A stretch of 64,000 nucleotides of DNA, from contig CAYYLL010000003.1 in assembly GCA_964472525.1 (NCBI GenBank), positions 111,420 to 175,419 on the forward strand, written 5' to 3'. Positions 48,514 through 58,112 of this stretch are shown piece after piece; position 1 is the stretch's first letter; each line of letters begins with the position of its first letter. Below the pieces are notes generated by a model. It had not been told where the DNA came from. It saw only the letters and a program-made list of their open reading frames with translations, and ran no database searches. A program made the position numbers and the translations under genes. This DNA is from SZUA-37 sp964472525 (GTDB lineage: Bacteria > Pseudomonadota > Gammaproteobacteria > UBA6429 > Thiohalophilaceae).

Positions 48514-49442
48514 CCGATGCACTGACCCACCAAACTGTTTTGTTGAATGAAGCCGTGCAAGGCTTAAATATTCAAGCGTCTGGGCGTTATGTGGATGGTA
48601 CGTTTGGTCGAGGTGGGCACAGTCGTTTGATTTTAGAACAGCTCGATTCAGGCGGGTATTTACTTGCTTTTGATAAAGATCCGCAAGCGCTAGCAACCGC
48701 AGAAAAAGAATTTAGTCAGGATAGCCGTTTTTCAATCTCACAAACATCCTTTGCCGAGCTAGAAGCGGTTGTCACCCAGTATGGTTGGGCAGGCGATGTG
48801 GATGGTGTGTTACTGGATTTAGGCGTGTCATCACCACAGATAGATGACGCGACACGCGGTTTTAGTTTTCAACACGATGGCCCACTTGATATGCGCATGG
48901 ATCCAGAGCAGGGATTGAGTGCTGCACAATGGTTAGCCGATGCAGACGAGAAAGATATCGCTAAAGTATTAAAAGAATACGGGGAAGAACGTTTTGCAAA
49001 ACGTATTGCTCGTGCCATTATTAATGCCCGCGAACAAACACCGATTGAAACAACTAAACAACTTGCATCCATTGTGGCGGCAGCAAATCCTAAATGGGAA
49101 AAAGGAAAAGACCCTTCTACGCGCAGTTTTCAAGCAATAAGAATTTTTATTAACAGTGAACTGGACGATTTAGAGCAGTGCTTGCAACAGGCGGTTAATA
49201 TATTAAAACCGGGTGGACGTTTAGTGGTTATCAGCTTTCATTCATTAGAAGACAGAATTGTTAAACGTTTTATCCGCGACATGGAAAAAGGTGAACAGTT
49301 ACCCATTGATTTACCGGTAATGCATGTACAGGTAAATTCAAAATTACGCCGAATGGGTAAGGCCGTTAAGGCATCACCACAGGAAATAAAATTAAACACA
49401 CGTTCGCGTAGTGCCATTATGCGTATTGCTGAAAGAGTGTAG
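48510..49442 (+). CDS. rsmH: RsmH, 16S rRNA (cytosine-1402-N4) methyltransferase
   Basis: RsmH (MraW) methylates N4 of C1402 in 16S rRNA. The 310 residues are a normal length. SAM-binding blocks are VDGTFGRGGHSRLILEQL and LLAFDKDPQALATA; family markers are LLDLGVSSPQIDDATRGFSFQHDGPLDMRMD and VVISFHSLEDRIVKRFI. It overlaps mraZ by 4 bp (ATGA), and ftsL begins 3 bp after its stop. Confidence 0.97.
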   Translation: MTDALTHQTVLLNEAVQGLNIQASGRYVDGTFGRGGHSRLILEQLDSGGYLLAFDKDPQALATAEKEFSQDSRFSISQTSFAELEAVVTQYGWAGDVDGVLLDLGVSSPQIDDATRGFSFQHDGPLDMRMDPEQGLSAAQWLADADEKDIAKVLKEYGEERFAKRIARAIINAREQTPIETTKQLASIVAAANPKWEKGKDPSTRSFQAIRIFINSELDDLEQCLQQAVNILKPGGRLVVISFHSLEDRIVKRFIRDMEKGEQLPIDLPVMHVQVNSKLRRMGKAVKASPQEIKLNTRSRSAIMRIAERV

Positions 49443-49445
49443 TTG

Positions 49446-49742
49446 ATGACAACTATTTTAACTCAATTGCTGGATGATAAATTAAAAGTGCTTAGCGTAA
49501 TCCTTGTTATTGTCGCACTTACTTCTGCTATGTTGGTCGTGAATAGCAAAAATCAGAATCGATTGTTATTTGCTGAGCTTGGGAATTTAAATAAAGAACG
49601 TGACCAAATGAATATTGAATGGGGTCAGTTGCAATTAGAACAAAGCACTTGGGCAACCGACAGCCGTATAGAAAAAATCGCAACCGAAAAATTACATATG
49701 CGTAATGTAACGTATGATAATACGGTAATAATAAAATTATGA
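49446..49742 (+). CDS. ftsL: FtsL, cell division protein
   Basis: FtsL is a small bitopic membrane protein that forms a complex with FtsB and FtsQ and activates FtsWI. The 98 residues (ATG at 49446; the preceding in-frame TTG is less likely) have a short cytoplasmic part, one membrane helix (VLSVILVIVALTSAMLVVNS) and a periplasmic coiled-coil with a leucine heptad pattern (LFAELGNLNKERDQMNIEWGQLQLEQ). Position between rsmH and ftsI confirms the call, since sequence conservation is low. Confidence 0.93.
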   Translation: MTTILTQLLDDKLKVLSVILVIVALTSAMLVVNSKNQNRLLFAELGNLNKERDQMNIEWGQLQLEQSTWATDSRIEKIATEKLHMRNVTYDNTVIIKL

Positions 49743-51475
49743 GTGTAACTGTACACACACCTGTTAAATTTTATCGCATGTTTGTGGTTGTTGCACTTAT
49801 TGCTTTAAGTGTAACGGCGTTAATCTGGCGAGCGTTTGATTTACATATATTGGACCATGCCTTTTTGCAAGGTCAGGGTGATGCACGTTATTTACGTGTG
49901 GTACCTATTGCAACGCATCGGGGTATGATTACTGACCGCAATGGTGAACCGCTAGCATTAAGTACTCCGGTTAATTCAGTCTGGATTAATCCAAAAGAAT
50001 TTTTAACAGAACAGGCGCAATGGCCAAAATTAGCTAAAGTACTTAAAGTAAAAGTATCCAGATTAACAAAAACTGTGATGCAGCGAAAAACGCGTGACTT
50101 TGTTTATTTGAAACGACACGTTACCCCAGAAACTTCACAACAGGTTTTAGCTCTAGGACTTGCCGGTGTTTCTTTGCAACAAGAATACAGACGTTATTAT
50201 CCTGCTGGTGAAGTGGCATCACATGTTATTGGTTTTACAAATATAGATGATGCCGGTCAGGAAGGTATTGAACTTGCATATGATGACTGGTTAAAAGGAA
50301 CCTCAGGTTCAAAACGGGTATTAAAAGACCGATTAGGACGAGTTATAAAAGATGTTGAGTTAATCGAACAGGCTAAGCCCGGCAAAGATCTTGTTTTAAG
50401 TATTGATCGTCGTTTGCAATATTTAACCTATCGGGAATTAAAAAAAGCGGTACGCAAACATAAAGCTAAGTCAGGTTCGGCTATTATACTGGATATTAAA
50501 ACTGGTGAAGTTTTGGCGATGGTAAACCAACCATCGTATAACCCAAATAACCGAAGAAATCTAAAAAGTAAAAATTTTCGTAATCGTGCAGTAACTGATA
50601 TTTTTGAACCCGGTTCCACGATTAAGCCTTTTACGATTGCGGCTGCTCTTGAGTCAGGAAAATATCGCACAACAACACGCGTTGATACAAACCCGGGGTT
50701 TTTCCGTGTTGGTAGCAGTATTATCCGTGACCATCGTAACTATGGTCTGATTGATTTAAAAAGAATTATTCAAAAATCGAGTAATGTAGGGGCAAGTAAA
50801 ATTGCTTTGTCTATTCCGGCGGCTCAGCTTACCGGTATGCATCACAAAGTTGGTTTTGGCACAAGAACTCAAAGTGGTTTTCCTGGTGAGGTTGCAGGGT
50901 TAGTCAACAATATTTCTGATAAGCAGATGATAGAACGTGCAACACTCTCCTATGGCTATGGAATATCGGTTACATCATTACAGTTAGCGCGTGCTTATGC
51001 GGTTATTGCGAATAAGGGCAAAATAGTACCGGTTACCTTTCTACGAGTTGATAATGATGTAATGGGTAAGGCAGTTATGGCAGAAAGCACGTCTCGACAT
51101 ATTATTTCAATGATGGAAGCCGTTGTAACTGAAGAAGGAACTGGAAAATTAGCTCGTATCCCTGGCTATCGTGTTGCTGGCAAAACGGGCACGGTAAGAA
51201 AAATTACTCTTGGTGGTTATAGTGATAAAAAATATCTTTCAATTTTTGCAGGTCTAGTGCCTGCGAGTAATCCGAGAATGGTGATGGTTGTTATCGTTGA
51301 CGAACCTTCGGATGGCGTTTATTACGGTGGCAAAGTTGCTGCGCCTGTTTTTTCTAAGGTAATGGCCGGCGCGTTAAGAATACTGGACATTGCTCCTGAT
51401 GCGATTAACGCCAATGTACAGTATGCCGAAGCACCATCGAGTATTATAAAGACAACAATGGTTGGACGACAATGA
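49739..51475 (+). CDS. ftsI: FtsI (PBP3), division-specific peptidoglycan transpeptidase
   Basis: FtsI crosslinks septal peptidoglycan with FtsW. The 578 residues (588 in E. coli) have an N-terminal membrane helix (VVVALIALSVTALIWRA), a pedestal domain from ATHRGMITDRNGEPLALS, and the transpeptidase domain with active-site S293 in GSTIKP, SxN motif S347-N349 and KTG motif K482-G484. It overlaps ftsL and murE by 4 bp each. Confidence 0.97.
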   Translation: MSVTVHTPVKFYRMFVVVALIALSVTALIWRAFDLHILDHAFLQGQGDARYLRVVPIATHRGMITDRNGEPLALSTPVNSVWINPKEFLTEQAQWPKLAKVLKVKVSRLTKTVMQRKTRDFVYLKRHVTPETSQQVLALGLAGVSLQQEYRRYYPAGEVASHVIGFTNIDDAGQEGIELAYDDWLKGTSGSKRVLKDRLGRVIKDVELIEQAKPGKDLVLSIDRRLQYLTYRELKKAVRKHKAKSGSAIILDIKTGEVLAMVNQPSYNPNNRRNLKSKNFRNRAVTDIFEPGSTIKPFTIAAALESGKYRTTTRVDTNPGFFRVGSSIIRDHRNYGLIDLKRIIQKSSNVGASKIALSIPAAQLTGMHHKVGFGTRTQSGFPGEVAGLVNNISDKQMIERATLSYGYGISVTSLQLARAYAVIANKGKIVPVTFLRVDNDVMGKAVMAESTSRHIISMMEAVVTEEGTGKLARIPGYRVAGKTGTVRKITLGGYSDKKYLSIFAGLVPASNPRMVMVVIVDEPSDGVYYGGKVAAPVFSKVMAGALRILDIAPDAINANVQYAEAPSSIIKTTMVGRQ

Positions 51476-52989
51476 TGACCGTTAAACAACAATCATTGTC
51501 TAAAACACTCAGTGTATTGCTTGCCAATATTATTTCTATTCCAATGGAATACGATGTTGAAATTAATCATCTGCAAGTTGATAGTCGGCAGGTGGAGCAG
51601 GGTGATTTGTTTATTGCTATTCATGGTGAAGCGGCTAATGGTTTGGATTATATTGATACAGCAATAGAAGCTGGAGCTGCGGCTGTTTTATGGGAAGCAA
51701 AAACAAATGCCATTCCTTGTGCATGGTCAAAAAATAATAAACAATCCAGACGAATCCCTTTAATCGCAATAAGCGACTTAAAGCCAAAGTTAGGTGAACT
51801 TGCCAGTTTGTTTTATGGTTATCCATCGAAGGTACTTAATCTTGTGGCAGTAACGGGTACAAACGGAAAAACATCCTGTATAAATTTTATAGCTCAGGCC
51901 TTAGCTAAAGAAAAAAGCTGTGGTTTGATAGGAACATTAGGTGTCGGTGTTTATCCTGATATTATTAGCGGCATAAATACAACACCTGATGTGGTTACGT
52001 TACATAAAACACTGGCTGATTTTGTTGAACAGTCGGTAAACTGTGGAGCCGTTGAAGTATCATCACATGCCTTAGCTCAAGGTCGGGTTGATCAGGTTTT
52101 ATTTAATGTAGCTATATTTACTAACCTGACTCAAGATCATCTTGATTATCATGGAACAATGGAAAATTATTTAAAAGAGAAGATAAAGCTCTTTCAATTA
52201 CCTTATTTAAAAACCGCTATTGTCAATGTGAATGATCACTATGGCCAGGAAATTGTGAAGTCGACTGTTGTAGAAAATATCATTACCTATGGTATTGATA
52301 GAACAATCAATGCTCCCGACATTTATGCAACTGATATTCAGTATTCTGAAAATAAAACTAAATTCAACTTGAATACTCCGCAAGGTGTCGTTGCTGTGAT
52401 TTCGTCACTGCTTGGAGATTTTAATATTAGTAATGTATTAGCAGTGAGTGCTTATTTGCAACTACAAGGGTATTCTTTGCAAAAAATTTCAGAAAAAATA
52501 TCAAAGCTCAAGCCCGTTGCAGGTCGGATGCAAAAAATAAATAAGGCGGATTCCCCTCTGGTTATTGTTGACTATGCGCATACCCCCGATGCGTTGAAGC
52601 AGGTATTACAAACTTTATCCATACAATTTAAAGGCAACTTAACCTGTGTGTTTGGTTGTGGTGGAGAAAGGGATAAAGATAAGCGATTTCAAATGGGCAA
52701 GATTGCGGATATGTATGCGGACACTATTGTGCTAACTAATGACAACCCCAGAAGTGAGTCAGCAGAACAAATTATTCAGCAGATTCATCAGGGTGTGAAT
52801 GACAACGAAAAAGTTATCATTGAGTTTGATAGAAAAAAAGCAATTAAACTTGCTATTAAAAACACAGACGTAACCGGTTGTGTCCTTGTTGCAGGTAAAG
52901 GCCATGAAAATTATCAAATGATAGCCGATCAGAAATTTGAATTTAATGATATGAATGTAGTTGAAGAAATATTAAGTGAGAACCAATGA
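51472..52989 (+). CDS. murE: MurE, UDP-MurNAc-tripeptide synthetase (meso-DAP adding)
   Basis: MurE adds the third residue to the stem peptide. The 505 residues have the three Mur-ligase domains: the ATP-binding VAVTGTNGKTSCINFIAQAL, the carbamylated-lysine region, and a C-terminal domain with DNPRSE. The DNPR motif is characteristic of enzymes that use meso-diaminopimelate rather than lysine. Tandem ATGs overlap the ftsI stop. Codons here and in the following genes through murD look somewhat more AT-rich than in the neighbouring genes. Confidence 0.97.
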   Translation: MMTVKQQSLSKTLSVLLANIISIPMEYDVEINHLQVDSRQVEQGDLFIAIHGEAANGLDYIDTAIEAGAAAVLWEAKTNAIPCAWSKNNKQSRRIPLIAISDLKPKLGELASLFYGYPSKVLNLVAVTGTNGKTSCINFIAQALAKEKSCGLIGTLGVGVYPDIISGINTTPDVVTLHKTLADFVEQSVNCGAVEVSSHALAQGRVDQVLFNVAIFTNLTQDHLDYHGTMENYLKEKIKLFQLPYLKTAIVNVNDHYGQEIVKSTVVENIITYGIDRTINAPDIYATDIQYSENKTKFNLNTPQGVVAVISSLLGDFNISNVLAVSAYLQLQGYSLQKISEKISKLKPVAGRMQKINKADSPLVIVDYAHTPDALKQVLQTLSIQFKGNLTCVFGCGGERDKDKRFQMGKIADMYADTIVLTNDNPRSESAEQIIQQIHQGVNDNEKVIIEFDRKKAIKLAIKNTDVTGCVLVAGKGHENYQMIADQKFEFNDMNVVEEILSENQ

Positions 52990-54413
52990 GTTTAGCGGCA
53001 GTTAAATTAGAGTATCCAATAACAATGTTTACGATGACACTAAAAGAAATTCAGGAAATAACCGGAGCTATATGGAATGGTACGGATTCTGATCTTGCTT
53101 GTAACGTATGCGGTGTCAATACAGATAGTCGAACCATTAAGCGTGGTGAATTATTTATTGCCCTAAAAGGTGATAATTATGATGCGCATGACTTTATTTT
53201 ATCTGCACATGACCGTGGTGCTGTTGCGTATTTACTCGATCATAAAATTGAACAGGTAAAACCATCACTGATTGTTAAAGATACTAAAGTTGCATTTGGA
53301 CAGATAGCCAGTGCCTGGCGTCATAAATTTAACTATCCGGTAGTTGCTGTTACCGGAAGTAATGGTAAAACAACTGTAAAAGAGATGTTATTTAGTATTC
53401 TATCTAAACAATCTGAAAGTTTAGGTGTAAAAAAGGTGTTGGCAACTAAAGGTAATTTTAATAATGAAATAGGTGTACCTATTACTCTGAATAGAATGAA
53501 GTCTTGTCACGATAGTGCCGTTATTGAAATGGGTGCGAATCATTCGGGTGAAATTTCATATTTAACACGATTAGTGAATCCGGATGTTGCCATTATTACT
53601 AATGCAGCCGCCGCTCACTTAGAAGGCTTTGGCAGCCTTGAAGGTGTAGCGAAAGCAAAAGGTGAAATTTTTGAAGGTCTTAATAAGCAAGGTACAGCGA
53701 TTATTAATTATGATGATGTGAATTATTCATACTGGAAAGAGCGTGCAGGTGATCATTCTATTATTAGTTTTGGTGAAAATACCAATGCCGATGTCTCATA
53801 TATTTTGTCGACTGAGAATAATAACATTATTGTGAAATTAAAAGGGGGGCAACAATTTGATCTTCAATTACCATTATTGGGTAAACACAATATTATAAAT
53901 GCACTGGCAGCGATTGCTGCTGCGGTTGCACTGAACGTTGATATTCATTTAATAAAAAAAGGATTGGAATCGATGCAACCGGTTCCCGGTCGTCTGGTAA
54001 GTAAAATCGGTGTGCGTAACAGTATTGTCATTGACGACACTTATAATGCTAACCCGGCTTCTTTAGCCGCGGCGATCGAGGTAATGTCTTCATTTAAAGG
54101 TTCGCATCATGTTGTGTTAGGCGATATGGGTGAGTTAGGTGATGATGCCATTGCACTGCATCAATCAGCTGCACAAGCAATAAAGCAAGGAAAGACTAAA
54201 TATTTATATACCATCGGAAAGGTAAGTCAGGCAGCCAGTGATAAATTTGGTTCAGGAGCGCAACATTTCTCATCGCAACAAGCATTAATTAATCAATTAA
54301 TTAAAAATATTCAGCCACAAGATTGCATCCTTGTAAAAGGTTCTCGTGCAATGAAAATGGAAAATATTGTGAATGCTATTTGTAATGCAACGCCAGAATC
54401 AGAGGAACAGTAA
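52986..54413 (+). CDS. murF: MurF, UDP-MurNAc-pentapeptide synthetase
   Basis: MurF ligates D-Ala-D-Ala to UDP-MurNAc-tripeptide. The 475 residues contain VVAVTGSNGKTTVKEMLFSIL, the KGNFNNEIGVPITLNRM substrate loop, EMGANHSGEI and DDTYNANPASLAAAIE. The start overlaps murE by 4 bp; in-frame ATGs at 53025 and 53034 would remove a short extension. mraY begins at the next base after the stop. Confidence 0.96.
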   Translation: MSLAAVKLEYPITMFTMTLKEIQEITGAIWNGTDSDLACNVCGVNTDSRTIKRGELFIALKGDNYDAHDFILSAHDRGAVAYLLDHKIEQVKPSLIVKDTKVAFGQIASAWRHKFNYPVVAVTGSNGKTTVKEMLFSILSKQSESLGVKKVLATKGNFNNEIGVPITLNRMKSCHDSAVIEMGANHSGEISYLTRLVNPDVAIITNAAAAHLEGFGSLEGVAKAKGEIFEGLNKQGTAIINYDDVNYSYWKERAGDHSIISFGENTNADVSYILSTENNNIIVKLKGGQQFDLQLPLLGKHNIINALAAIAAAVALNVDIHLIKKGLESMQPVPGRLVSKIGVRNSIVIDDTYNANPASLAAAIEVMSSFKGSHHVVLGDMGELGDDAIALHQSAAQAIKQGKTKYLYTIGKVSQAASDKFGSGAQHFSSQQALINQLIKNIQPQDCILVKGSRAMKMENIVNAICNATPESEEQ

Positions 54414-55496
54414 ATGTTATATGCTTTGGCTCAATATCTGGAAGAATTTTATAGAGGCTTTAATGTTTTTAGTTACTTAACGGTACGTGGTATTTTAGGG
54501 GTTATTACTGCATTAAGTATTTCATTACTGATTGGCCCCACCATGATTAAACGCTTAAGTCGTTATAATATTGGTCAACCGATTAGAGATGATGGCCCAG
54601 AAACACATTTAATTAAAGCTGGCACCCCAACCATGGGCGGTGCGTTAATACTGGTTGCAATTGGTATTAGTACATTACTCTGGTCTGATCTGAGTAATCG
54701 GTATGTGTGGATCGTATTAATTGTAACTTTTGCATATGGTATTATAGGTTGGGTTGATGATTATAAAAAATTAGTAAAACGCGATCCTAAAGGTTTAGCT
54801 TCACGCTATAAATATTTCTGGCAATCGGTGATCGCTTTGGTGGTAGCTGTATATTTATACAAAACAGCCAGTCCGGTTGAACTGGAATTTATTTTTCCGG
54901 TATTTAAAGACTTAACATTTCAACTTGGTTTTACTTCCTTCGTCCTTATCACTTATTTTGTCATTGTGGGTTCAAGTAATGCTGTTAATTTAACAGATGG
55001 TTTAGATGGTTTAGCAATATTACCGACCGTGATGGTGGGTGGGGCCTTAGGTTTAATTGCTTATTTGACGGGGCATATAACTTTCGCGAATTATTTATCC
55101 ATTCCATATATTCATGGAGTTGGCGAGCTTGTTATTTTTTGTGGTTCAATTGTTGGTGCAGGCTTAGGTTTTCTCTGGTTCAATACTTATCCAGCGCAGG
55201 TTTTTATGGGCGATGTGGGTGCCTTGGCACTGGGAGCTGCCTTGGGGATTATTGCCGTCTTAGTTAGGCAGGAACTTATACTGTTTGTAATGGGCGGTGT
55301 GTTTGTTGTTGAAACGGTATCGGTTGTTATCCAAGTTGCTTATTACAAATTAACAGGTGAAAGAATTTTTCTTATGGCTCCGTTACATCATCATTTTGAA
55401 TTAAAGGGCTGGCCAGAACCTCGCGTTATTGTTCGGTTCTGGATAATTACCGTTATTCTTGTATTGGTTGGTTTAGTGATGTTGAAAGTACGATAA
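54414..55496 (+). CDS. mraY: MraY, phospho-MurNAc-pentapeptide translocase
   Basis: MraY moves phospho-MurNAc-pentapeptide onto undecaprenyl phosphate to make lipid I. The 360 residues equal the E. coli length, with about ten membrane helices. Catalytic and substrate motifs are GWVDDYKKLVKRDPKGL, NLTDGLDGLAI, FMGDVGALALG and MAPLHHHFELKGW. It follows murF without a gap and its last base is the first base of murD. Confidence 0.98.
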   Translation: MLYALAQYLEEFYRGFNVFSYLTVRGILGVITALSISLLIGPTMIKRLSRYNIGQPIRDDGPETHLIKAGTPTMGGALILVAIGISTLLWSDLSNRYVWIVLIVTFAYGIIGWVDDYKKLVKRDPKGLASRYKYFWQSVIALVVAVYLYKTASPVELEFIFPVFKDLTFQLGFTSFVLITYFVIVGSSNAVNLTDGLDGLAILPTVMVGGALGLIAYLTGHITFANYLSIPYIHGVGELVIFCGSIVGAGLGFLWFNTYPAQVFMGDVGALALGAALGIIAVLVRQELILFVMGGVFVVETVSVVIQVAYYKLTGERIFLMAPLHHHFELKGWPEPRVIVRFWIITVILVLVGLVMLKVR

Positions 55497-56905
55497 TGAT
55501 GTTGGTAAATAGAAATTTAGATTTAGGTGAAGATAAAATTGAAATGAGAATTTCAGAATTAAAGTCACAATGGAAAGATAAAGCTGTCCTGATAGTAGGT
55601 GCTGGGGCAACTGGGTTGTCGTGCGCTAATTTTTTATATAAACAGAATATTAATTTTACCATTATTGACAGTCGTCGCAGTGTTGCCAATGTAACAGACA
55701 TACAAAATAAATTTGAAATTATTTACGGTGACTTTCAAGAAGACTATTTTGATGCAGCCGATATCCTTATTGTTAGCCCGGGGGTGCCTGTTCAACACCC
55801 TTATATTCAGCGAGCCTTGCAACATGGGAAGCAGATAATAGGTGATGTTGCTTTATTCTGCATGTTAGCGAATGCCCCTGTTATTGGGATTACCGGTTCG
55901 AATGGGAAAAGTACAGTCACAACATTGGTGGGTGAAATTTTAAATAGCTTAAAACTTGATGCTCGAATAGGCGGGAATATTGGTGTGCCTTGTTTAGAGC
56001 TTTTAACAGATGTTGAGCCTGACTGTTATGTGTTGGAATTATCAAGTTTTCAACTTGAAACAACGGCTAATTTAACTGCAACTGCTAGCGTTATATTAAA
56101 TTTAAGTGAAGATCATATGGATCGGTATGATTCCTTTACAGATTATTGTAGTGCCAAGCAGAAGATTTTTGAAAATTCAAAAAATATTATTGTAAATCTG
56201 GATGACGCACAAACAGTTGAGTTAACTAAAAAATTGAATATCAATAAGGTTACATTCAGTTTAAATAATAAGTTGAAAGCAAATTTCTATATTGATAATA
56301 ATAATGGAAGTGAGTGGGTTTGGTTCAATAGGAAACCTCTAATTAATATTTCAAATATACAAATTGTAGGGCAACATAATAAATTAAATATTCTGGCTGC
56401 ATTAAGTTTATGTTCGGTATTGGATATAGATTTGAGTAAAACTGAAAATGCCATCAATAAATTTTCAGGTTTAGAACATCGTAGTCAGGTTATTAGTACT
56501 CAAAAAGGTGTGCAGTGGATCAATGACTCAAAGGCAACCAATATTGGTGCGACTACAGCAGCTTTAAGAGGCTTTTTGAATAAGCCTATTATATTGATAT
56601 TAGGTGGTCAGTCTAAAGGGCAAGATTTTTCTGATCTTATTCCAGTTTTAACTGAAAATATAAAACAAATTATTATTTATGGTGAAGATGCAGGTTTAAT
56701 ATTTAATGTAATAAAATCAGTCTCTGGCTTGTCGATTAAAAAAGTGGCAACGCTGGAGGAGTCAATTTGTTTTATCGAACCATTGGTTGTCGAAGGTGAT
56801 GTTATTTTATTTTCACCTGCCTGTGCAAGTTTTGATCAGTTTGACAATTATATGCAGCGAGGTCGATGTTTTGTATCGGCCGTGCAAAATAAGGTGGGAG
56901 CGTAG
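55496..56905 (+). CDS. murD: MurD, UDP-MurNAc-L-alanine:D-glutamate ligase
   Basis: MurD adds D-glutamate to UDP-MurNAc-L-Ala. The 469 residues include a longer N-terminus than the 438-residue E. coli enzyme; an ATG at 55544 (MRISELK) is a possible shorter start that would give about 453. Motifs are VLIVGAGATGLSCANFL, ITGSNGKSTVTTLVGEIL, YVLELSSFQLE, the LNLSEDHMDRYDS region and NDSKATNIGATTAAL. ftsW starts 7 bp after its stop. Confidence 0.96.
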   Translation: MMLVNRNLDLGEDKIEMRISELKSQWKDKAVLIVGAGATGLSCANFLYKQNINFTIIDSRRSVANVTDIQNKFEIIYGDFQEDYFDAADILIVSPGVPVQHPYIQRALQHGKQIIGDVALFCMLANAPVIGITGSNGKSTVTTLVGEILNSLKLDARIGGNIGVPCLELLTDVEPDCYVLELSSFQLETTANLTATASVILNLSEDHMDRYDSFTDYCSAKQKIFENSKNIIVNLDDAQTVELTKKLNINKVTFSLNNKLKANFYIDNNNGSEWVWFNRKPLINISNIQIVGQHNKLNILAALSLCSVLDIDLSKTENAINKFSGLEHRSQVISTQKGVQWINDSKATNIGATTAALRGFLNKPIILILGGQSKGQDFSDLIPVLTENIKQIIIYGEDAGLIFNVIKSVSGLSIKKVATLEESICFIEPLVVEGDVILFSPACASFDQFDNYMQRGRCFVSAVQNKVGA

Positions 56906-56912
56906 TTAGCTA

Positions 56913-58112
56913 ATGTCAACATTGCAAGCAGCCTATATATCAACATCTCCGGGTACATCTGCCAGTAAGCAGTTTGCCTTGTGTGATGCTCCATTACTAT
57001 TAGCTGTTGTGTGTTTGTCGCTACTAGGCCTTGTTATGGTGGGTTCTTCCTCTGTTTCTATTGCCTATGAATTAACGGGCAACCCTTTTTATTATTTCTG
57101 GCGTCAGTTTGCTTACTTATTAGTTGCTTTCAGTGCTTTGTTTATTGTCTATAAAATTCCGCTTAAATTCTGGAGTCAGAGTGGTCTTATATTAATATTT
57201 TTGAGTTTATTGTTATTGTTATTTGTTTTTATTCCGGGTTTAGGTAAACAGGTTAATGGTAGTACACGCTGGATTAACTTAGGTGTGTTTAGTATTCAGG
57301 TATCAGAGTTTGTAAAATTATTTGCGATTATTTATGTAGCAAGTTATTTAGTCCGACATAATGATGTATTAAGAAAACATTCTTCAGGATTTTTGAAACC
57401 ATTAGGTTTGCTGTCCATTATTGTTTTTTTATTATTACTCGAACCTGATTTTGGAGCAGCGGTTGTTTTATTAGCAACAACTATGGGTATGCTGTGGTTA
57501 GGTGGGGCAAAACCCGGACAGTTCTTGCTGCTAGTTTTAGCCTTAGTCGGTTTATTAGCTTTGTTGGCTGTTATTTCTCCCTATCGGATGCAACGATTAA
57601 CAACGTTTCTGGATCCATGGGGCGATCCCTTTAATAGTGGTTTTCAATTAACCCAAGCTCTGATTGCTTTTGGTCGTGGAGAATGGTTGGGTGTGGGATT
57701 AGGCTCCAGCGTGCAGAAATTATTTTATCTACCCGAGGCACATACCGATTTTCTTTTTGCCGTTATGGCTGAAGAAATCGGTTTAATTGGTGGTATCGTC
57801 GTTATCTTATTATTTACTTTTATTGTTTTTCGTACTCTATATATAGGGTTGCAGGCTGAAAGACATGAACATCCTTTTGGTGGCTACCTTGCTTACGGTA
57901 TTGGTTTGTGGATAGGATTGCAGGCATTCATCAATATTGGTGTGAATATGGGGGTTTTACCCACTAAAGGTTTGACGCTTCCTTTTATGAGTTACGGGGG
58001 CAGTAGTATTGTTGTTATGTGCCTAGCGGTTGGTTTGGTACTACGGGTTAATCTTGAAACTCGTCAGTATGATCGTTTTAACCCGCGTGCTCCTCGGGAG
58101 ACTAAGACATGA
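56913..58112 (+). CDS. ftsW: FtsW, division-specific peptidoglycan polymerase
   Basis: FtsW is the SEDS-family glycan polymerase of the divisome, working with FtsI. The 399 residues have about ten membrane helices and the family blocks GLVMVGSSS, GSTRWINLGVFSIQVSEFVKL, LEPDFGAAVVLLATTMGMLWLGG, EAHTDFLFAVMAEEIGLIGG and LPFMSYGGSSIVVM. The conserved aspartate in LEPDFG corresponds to the catalytic region. It overlaps murG by 4 bp. Confidence 0.97.
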   Translation: MSTLQAAYISTSPGTSASKQFALCDAPLLLAVVCLSLLGLVMVGSSSVSIAYELTGNPFYYFWRQFAYLLVAFSALFIVYKIPLKFWSQSGLILIFLSLLLLLFVFIPGLGKQVNGSTRWINLGVFSIQVSEFVKLFAIIYVASYLVRHNDVLRKHSSGFLKPLGLLSIIVFLLLLEPDFGAAVVLLATTMGMLWLGGAKPGQFLLLVLALVGLLALLAVISPYRMQRLTTFLDPWGDPFNSGFQLTQALIAFGRGEWLGVGLGSSVQKLFYLPEAHTDFLFAVMAEEIGLIGGIVVILLFTFIVFRTLYIGLQAERHEHPFGGYLAYGIGLWIGLQAFINIGVNMGVLPTKGLTLPFMSYGGSSIVVMCLAVGLVLRVNLETRQYDRFNPRAPRETKT